From positions 6,853,694-6,917,693 of the forward strand of contig NC_092200.1 of NCBI RefSeq assembly GCF_043641665.1: 64,000 bases of DNA. Reading direction: 5' to 3'. Origin of the DNA: Enoplosus armatus (taxonomy: Eukaryota > Chordata > Actinopteri > Centrarchiformes > Enoplosidae). Positions 52,553-64,000 of this stretch are shown here, in pieces. Under the pieces are notes generated by a model, which was not told the DNA's origin, did no database searches, and saw only the letters and a program-made list of their open reading frames with translations. Each line of letters begins with the position of its first letter. Positions within the stretch are counted from its first letter, which is position 1. The position numbers were made by a program, and so were the translations under genes.

Positions 52553-53750
52553 CAAGTCCTTGTCTAGAGGCCAGATATGCTCAAAGTTGCGAACATGTGT
52601 CGGCTCAAAGCTTCGTTCCTCAGTTCCTCAGATGCATAAATCTTTGCATCTGTAGGATTTACAGGACCGTGGTTTAGTTTGGTCACATTTTAAAACAAAG
52701 GAAGGACATCAGCTCATCTTCATGAAAGAACAAGATCTCGCTTTCTGTCTTTTCATCTCTATGTGATTTGCTTGGTCCCTATATTTTCCTAGACATGTTT
52801 AATGTTTGTTGATGCATCCACTGAGCATCTGTCTCCCTTCTCAGTGTGCTGAATGTTACTGGTGCTGGTTTAGACTGAATGGCAGCTAAATGTTCATTTC
52901 ATTTATCATCTGCTGCTCTCCGTCACAAACACCTTAGATCTGCCTCGTTATTGTTGATAAGTCAGAGAGACCAGATGAACTTCAGCTCCTTTCAGTTCAA
53001 ACTTTAGTGTCTTTTCATCGTGTGATTATATCATCTGATGATCTGATGTCAAGAGGGGAGGTCAGCACCTTGAGCACAAACAGAAGCCTGGTAGAAAACT
53101 GAACCTGCCAAAGTAAAAGTCACTGGGTTAACTTTACCCAGTACCACGGATGCAAAACCACTGGAACACCAATCAGACTGAAGGATATTTTGAAGGTGAA
53201 CGTGTTATTTTTTATATTACTGTTGGCTTATTTTGAGCCACGGTTAGATAGGATAAAACTGTCACAAATGTATTGTGTGTACAAAACAATGTGCACATGA
53301 CAAAGATACACACATTACTAACAATCAGTTAGTGACAGTGACATGTCAGAATAAAAAGAGACAGAGTAGCTGGCTGTTTTGAGCTAAATTGGCTCAGTTT
53401 TCAGTGTGTTTCTTGTGGAGGCAGAAACACACACAGTGTCCGCTCTGCTCTGCTCTGCTGCAGCCTTGTTGCCTGATTCTGTCTCGATCAGCTCAGGACT
53501 CTTTTGATGAAAATGGGACAGAGCCACTGTGTTTAGGGACCAGCCTGCGTTTCCTTTTGCAGACTATTCTGAACAACAGGAGCCTCTCTGCCGGGACACT
53601 GGCCTAGTAAGACGCCAAAAGAAAGTAGTGTGTGGTTTCATTCTGCTAGTAATTCAGGTGTGCTGAATTTGTTTTAGCAGGTAATACATGCAGACTACTG
53701 TAGCTGCATATATGCTAATAAATGAAGGTTTTTTTCTGCAGGTGGACACC

Positions 53751-62537
<8,787 letters not shown>

Positions 62538-63725
62538 CAGACATTAATGTTTTCAATTCATTACCTGAAATCAACGTAAGCAATCATTTCTTTGACTGTA
62601 TGCACTGGCTTAACACTGAGAAGTCCCTGTAATTGGCAGTTTTGTCGGCCACTGGAATAGTTTGATAATGTCTTAGACACATTCCACTTTAGTGAATAAG
62701 TTTGGGGTATTAATTTATCCCTCATTTTGTCATTTAGTATGTAGTACTAAAGTATGTCATGTAGTATGAGTATTCTTTGAGCTTGAGCTACACATTTAAA
62801 AGGTGTATTTGAAGGCTTCGTCGGCTAACACTCAGCAAGTGTCACATATCAGTTGTTGTGATTTGCCCAGTTTTTAGTGACAATGCCTATGAGAAGATAT
62901 TGCCTAAGCACTTATTTAGGCAGTGGAGGTACAATAACTGTATGAAACAACATACTGTATTGCGCTTTCTCTCCCTGACGTGAGAGCTACCATAAAAAAG
63001 TACAAGGTAATATTTCTAGCAGCTATGTTTTAATCCCTTATTAGGCCTTATTCACTCTACAACGGTCTTATTTCATGTGTAGAAATCTTACATGTTTGCT
63101 CCAAAGCTTAAGGATTTTGCACTAAGAAGAAAACAAAAGTGAAACGATTTGGCTCATAGTCATTTATAATAATAATTGCATCACTGCAATTTGAAAGAAA
63201 AGCACTTTCTGAACTGTGGATGCTGCTATTTAGTATCAAGTATTCTCCAAAATGAAGTTTTAGTTCGTTATACTTACAGTAGAAATCTATTTTTGATGAA
63301 TTTTGAATCTAATCTTTGCTGATGATCTTGCCATTGTGGAAACAACAGTATGTTAATATTATGCCTCTTTTTGTTTTTGTTCTTTCACACTCGGTAACCA
63401 TTAAATTTTAATGCATTCTTTCTATGAAAGTGATTAACTTTGTGTGACGAGAACACACAGTATTTTCTTAGTTTTTGTGTCATCATATTTCAGTTTTCAG
63501 AGAAGAATCTTGCTGCTTCAAGAGTTTTCTGTAGATTGTTGTGATTACTTTATGGTATTCCAGTTTACATTAATAACGTAAGCACAAAGTATGTTTTGGA
63601 TGACTGTTTGATCTGCTGTCTGTTTGTTAGAGATGTGAGCTCTTGTCTTGTTTAAAGTCACTTTTATAGTGTCAGACTGTAGATCTACTGTACATCAACT
63701 CTGTATACATATTTACTACTGTATT

Positions 63726-63731
63726 AATAAA
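63726..63731 (+). terminator. lpin2: lpin2 poly(A) signal AATAAA
   Basis: AATAAA about 1.19 kb after the stop codon, followed by a TGT-rich element ('gtcctatgttggatg'). It gives a long AT-rich 3' UTR (62538 to about 63750). A second AATAAA lies at about 63770. Confidence 0.65.
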
Positions 63732-63749
63732 GTGTTACATCAAATGTCC

Positions 63750-64000
63750 TATGTTGGATGATGCTTTAATAATAAACTATTTGAAAGAACAATCAAAGCT
63801 TGTTTTGCAAATTATTGACACTTTAAATATCAAGTAAGGAAGAAACTCAGACTACTATTACCCATTAAGGCAAAATATGTATTTGTAAGATCAAAGTCAT
63901 AAACAAGACTTTACAATAAAAAATCTAAAATCATTGCAATGTAAACACTATATATTAGTACTCATGATAGAAATAATCTCATTTATTATTTAGAGACTGT
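63750..64000. other. End of window, no gene seen
   Basis: AT-rich sequence after the lpin2 poly(A) signal with no recognisable exon. Confidence 0.5.

Larger units (their letters stand above)
49087..53741 (+). other. lpin2: lpin2 intron 1
   Basis: About 4.65 kb without convincing coding exons. It carries several repeats: a 'gggctgacattatttgttaa' element at 49852-50070, a 14-bp minisatellite, a 'gcaaatg..gcatgctgaca' element at about 51340-51670 and a CA microsatellite. Confidence 0.6.

Noticed and set aside
52365..52677. Long open frames through the CA repeat
   Set aside because: They are artefacts of a stop-free dinucleotide repeat.

Overview
This is a vertebrate nuclear window and almost certainly a teleost fish. 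Every gene is split into short exons with GT-AG introns. The proteins are vertebrate orthologues with fish-like divergence. The introns carry short dispersed repeats of a kind I associate with spiny-rayed (percomorph) fish; that lineage call is recognition, not a search result. There is no bacterial, plasmid or viral content.

Layout: (1) 1-2409, + strand: the last two coding exons of a kappa-type opioid receptor (oprk1); its TM1 exon lies upstream of the window. (2) 5903-8609, +: complete chmp5 (ESCRT-III), 8 coding exons, 220 aa. (3) 12176-9101, -: complete fastkd3 (mitochondrial FASTK family), 6 coding exons, 669 aa, tail-to-tail with chmp5. (4) 15479-14469, -: complete myl12 (non-sarcomeric myosin regulatory light chain), 3 coding exons, 172 aa. 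(5) 21867-44501, +: myom1 (myomesin-1, M-band), 38 exons reconstructed here, 1631 aa if the EH cassette and a 15-nt microexon are both included. (6) 46974-47454, +: two well-formed coding exons with their own poly(A) signal, best explained as an alternative myom1 3' end. (7) about 49000-63731, +: lpin2 (phosphatidate phosphatase), a non-coding first exon plus 19 coding exons, 939 aa.

The block myl12-myom1-lpin2 matches the human 18p11 order (MYL12A/B-MYOM1-LPIN2). The oprk1-chmp5-fastkd3 side comes from other human chromosomes. I joined exons by hand; each junction keeps the reading frame and the predicted lengths agree with the known proteins, which is the main support for the boundaries.

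The most interesting points are: a phase-0 splice donor (GTAAGT) inside the last myom1 exon that joins in frame to the two downstream exons and would swap the My13 C-terminus for an acidic 132-residue tail; a long (486 nt) in-frame EH-type cassette followed by an intron holding a 540-bp foldback repeat; a kappa receptor with Asp at 2.63 and Lys at 6.58, where human KOR has Val and Glu; a lipin-2 whose LxxIL motif reads FGQIL; CArG boxes upstream of both myl12 and myom1; and paired CACGTG boxes at the lpin2 start.
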